The notes under the pieces: model-generated | Databases searched by the model: none | What the model was told of the DNA's origin: nothing | Seen by the model: the letters and a program-made list of their open reading frames with translations, nothing else | Shown: positions 3,699-5,341 of the stretch, in pieces | How positions within the stretch are numbered: the stretch's first letter is position 1 | Layout: every line of letters starts with the position of its first letter | Origin: JALTID01 sp027004335 [NCBI: bacterium] | Lineage (GTDB): Bacteria; JALSQH01 | Length of the DNA: 5,341 nucleotides | Assembly: GCA_027004335.1 (NCBI GenBank) | Contig: JALTID010000021.1 | Coordinates: forward strand, 1 to 5,341 | Direction of reading: 5' to 3' | Made by a program: the position numbers and the translations under genes

Positions 3699-5341
3699 AT
3701 GTGGACGGAGAAGATAGGTGATGTACCCCATAGACCCGGGGTATATATTTTCAAAGATGTCAGGGGAAAGGTTATCTACATAGGGAAAGCCCGGGATCTG
3801 AAGAAAAGACTTCTCAGCTACAGTAGAGGTCATGATAACAGGCTGCTTGTTCCCTTTCTTGTGAGCCAGATAGCAGATTTTGAATACATTTTAACCACCA
3901 ATGAAACAGAGGCGTTTCTGTTAGAAGATACTCTCATAAAGAAGTATAAGCCCCTGTACAATATAAGACTGAGGGATGATAAGACCTATGTGAGCATTGA
4001 AGTTTCTGTAGGAGATAAATTCCCCGGAGTGTATGTGATAAGGAGAAAGCCAAACAAGAAAGGTAGTGTTGTCTTTGGTCCCTACTCATCTGCCTCTTCT
4101 GTTAGAGAGACTCTGCGGTATATTCTGAGGGTTTTCCCCCTCCGTACCTGTACCGATAATAAAATGAGAGTGCATCGGGATCGTCCCTGTATCTACTACC
4201 AGATAAAAAAATGTTCTGCTCCCTGTGTGGGATATGTAGATGAAAAGAAGTACCGTGAATATGTAGAAGGTTTAATTAGATTTTTAAAGGGTGAGGGAGA
4301 GGAAATTGTAAATGATCTAAAAAATAAGATAGAGAAACTTGCTGAGGATCTTAAATTTGAAGAGGCAGCTGAATACAGGGATAGACTCAGGGCTCTGGAA
4401 AGAGTTCTTACAAGACAGGCAGTAGTTATGAATAGAAAAGTTAATGCTGATTATCTGGGGTGGGCTGCAGGAGGAGGGCACCTCGTGATAACAAGAATTA
4501 TTGTAAGGGGAGGCAGACTTATAGATAAGGAGAATTTTACCCATTCTCCAGTGATTAATCCAGAGGAGGAAATAGGAAGTTATATATATCAGCTCTACAG
4601 AGTGGTTTCCAATCCTCCCCAATTTGTTTATGTTTCTCCTTTTGAGGGGAAGGATGTTTTAAAAGAACTCCTCTATCATTTAGATGTTAAGATTGGCTTG
4701 AAATCAGGTGCGAGAGAAATGGTAAATCGTGAACTTCTTGGACTTGCAGCTAAAAATGCTGAAGATTACCTGAAGAATGTTGCTGAAAAAGAAGGGATTT
4801 TAAGACTCCTTGAGAAGATAAAGAAAAAGTTTCAGCTCAGGAAGCTTCCCCGAAGGATCGAATGTGTTGATATATCTGAACTGGGAGGCAAAGAAGCTGT
4901 TGGAAGTATGGTAACATTTATTGATGGTGAACCTGTAAAAGATGAATACAGAAAATACAGGATAAAAGAGGTAGAGGGGATAGATGATTTCGGGATGATC
5001 AGGGAGGTGGTAACAAGAAGGTTGCGGGAAGACAGAGAATTACCAGACCTGATATTGATAGATGGGGGAAAGGGTCAGCTATCTGTGGCCAGGAAAGTTG
5101 TTGAAGATCTTGGACTGGAAGATGAGATAGAGCTCCTTGCAATAGCAAAAGATAGGAGAAGTGGTAGAGGAGAGAGGATTTTTAAGCCTAACAGAGTTAA
5201 TCCTGTAAGACTGAAAGAGGGAACCCCTGAGTATAAGCTTTTCGTTTCTGTGAGAAATGAGGCACACAGGTTTGCAGTAAAGTATAACAGGCTTTTAAGA
5301 AAGGAAACATTAAAATCTGGTTTACTTTCAATTCCTGGAAT
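3699..5341 (+). CDS. uvrC: UvrABC excision nuclease subunit C, C-terminus cut by window edge
   Basis: 547 codons are present out of roughly 600. UvrC makes both incisions flanking a DNA lesion in nucleotide excision repair after UvrB loading. The GIY-YIG domain (about 1-95) has Gly14-Val-Tyr16, Tyr27-Ile-Gly-Lys30, Arg37 and catalytic Glu76 for the 3' cut. Four cysteines, C151-x12-C164-x7-C172-x3-C176, match the iron-sulfur cluster motif. A UVR helix pair for UvrB binding lies near 199-235 (KFEEAAEYRDRL). The RNase H-like domain for the 5' cut has Asp391 (VDIS), Asp430 (DDFGM), Asp455 (LIDGGKGQL) and His523 (NEAHRF). The sequence ends at SIPG, the start of the helix-hairpin-helix DNA-binding tail. 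The ATG directly follows the TAA of the preceding gene, with only a weak AGGG 8 nt upstream, so translation is probably coupled. Confidence 0.96.
   Translation, partial: MWTEKIGDVPHRPGVYIFKDVRGKVIYIGKARDLKKRLLSYSRGHDNRLLVPFLVSQIADFEYILTTNETEAFLLEDTLIKKYKPLYNIRLRDDKTYVSIEVSVGDKFPGVYVIRRKPNKKGSVVFGPYSSASSVRETLRYILRVFPLRTCTDNKMRVHRDRPCIYYQIKKCSAPCVGYVDEKKYREYVEGLIRFLKGEGEEIVNDLKNKIEKLAEDLKFEEAAEYRDRLRALERVLTRQAVVMNRKVNADYLGWAAGGGHLVITRIIVRGGRLIDKENFTHSPVINPEEEIGSYIYQLYRVVSNPPQFVYVSPFEGKDVLKELLYHLDVKIGLKSGAREMVNRELLGLAAKNAEDYLKNVAEKEGILRLLEKIKKKFQLRKLPRRIECVDISELGGKEAVGSMVTFIDGEPVKDEYRKYRIKEVEGIDDFGMIREVVTRRLREDRELPDLILIDGGKGQLSVARKVVEDLGLEDEIELLAIAKDRRSGRGERIFKPNRVNPVRLKEGTPEYKLFVSVRNEAHRFAVKYNRLLRKETLKSGLLSIPG

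Noticed and set aside
3549-3833. Minus-strand open frame across the membrane protein/uvrC junction
   Set aside because: It is antisense to two supported genes, including the GIY-YIG start of uvrC, and has no start signal.
4317-4622. Minus-strand open frame of 101 codons inside uvrC
   Set aside because: uvrC carries all catalytic and cluster residues in the plus frame. The antisense frame has Ser/Cys/His-rich composition without motifs.
1-5341. CRISPR array, tRNA/rRNA gene, transposase or attachment site
   Set aside because: I looked for regular repeats with spacers, cloverleaf-like segments, terminal inverted repeats and transposase motifs and saw none.

Overview
The window looks like a piece of an AT-rich genome from an anaerobic, possibly thermophilic bacterium. 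Lysine and glutamate are abundant, arginine is mostly AGA/AGG, ATA is common for isoleucine, and spacing is compact. The phylum cannot be fixed from the sequence. The promoters are of the bacterial sigma-70 type, and ogt, nfo and uvrC are bacterial in form.

Left part (1-1303, minus strand). A perfect-consensus promoter (TTGACA, 17 nt, TATAAT) drives a 315-residue protein. I read it as a TusA-like N-terminal domain lacking the catalytic cysteine, followed by three tandem FeoA-like (SH3-fold) domains. A perfect 8+1+8 dyad covers its predicted transcription start and touches its Shine-Dalgarno sequence. After a 31-nt gap and a very strong ribosome binding site comes a 46-residue basic peptide of unknown function. 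It is followed by the start of a second small peptide gene with its own promoter, placed so close to the ATG that the mRNA should be leaderless. That peptide runs off the left edge and has the look of a short ribosomal peptide precursor.

Middle (1304-2010). This stretch has no intact gene that I can support. It holds a small minus-strand gene interrupted by a single in-frame TAG where a tryptophan would fit, a possible scrap of plus-strand coding sequence, and repeated TTACCAT/ATGGTAA motifs upstream of the rightward operon.

Right part (2011-5341, plus strand). A tight four-gene operon starts from a second leaderless promoter: ogt (O6-alkylguanine-DNA alkyltransferase), nfo (endonuclease IV), a short YwiC-like membrane protein, and uvrC (cut by the right edge). 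Junctions are ATGA overlaps or a directly abutting TAA/ATG. The operon joins three DNA repair routes: direct alkyl reversal, AP-site incision and nucleotide excision. One small membrane protein of unknown role is embedded between them. The two operons are divergent and share the middle region as their regulatory and degenerate zone.
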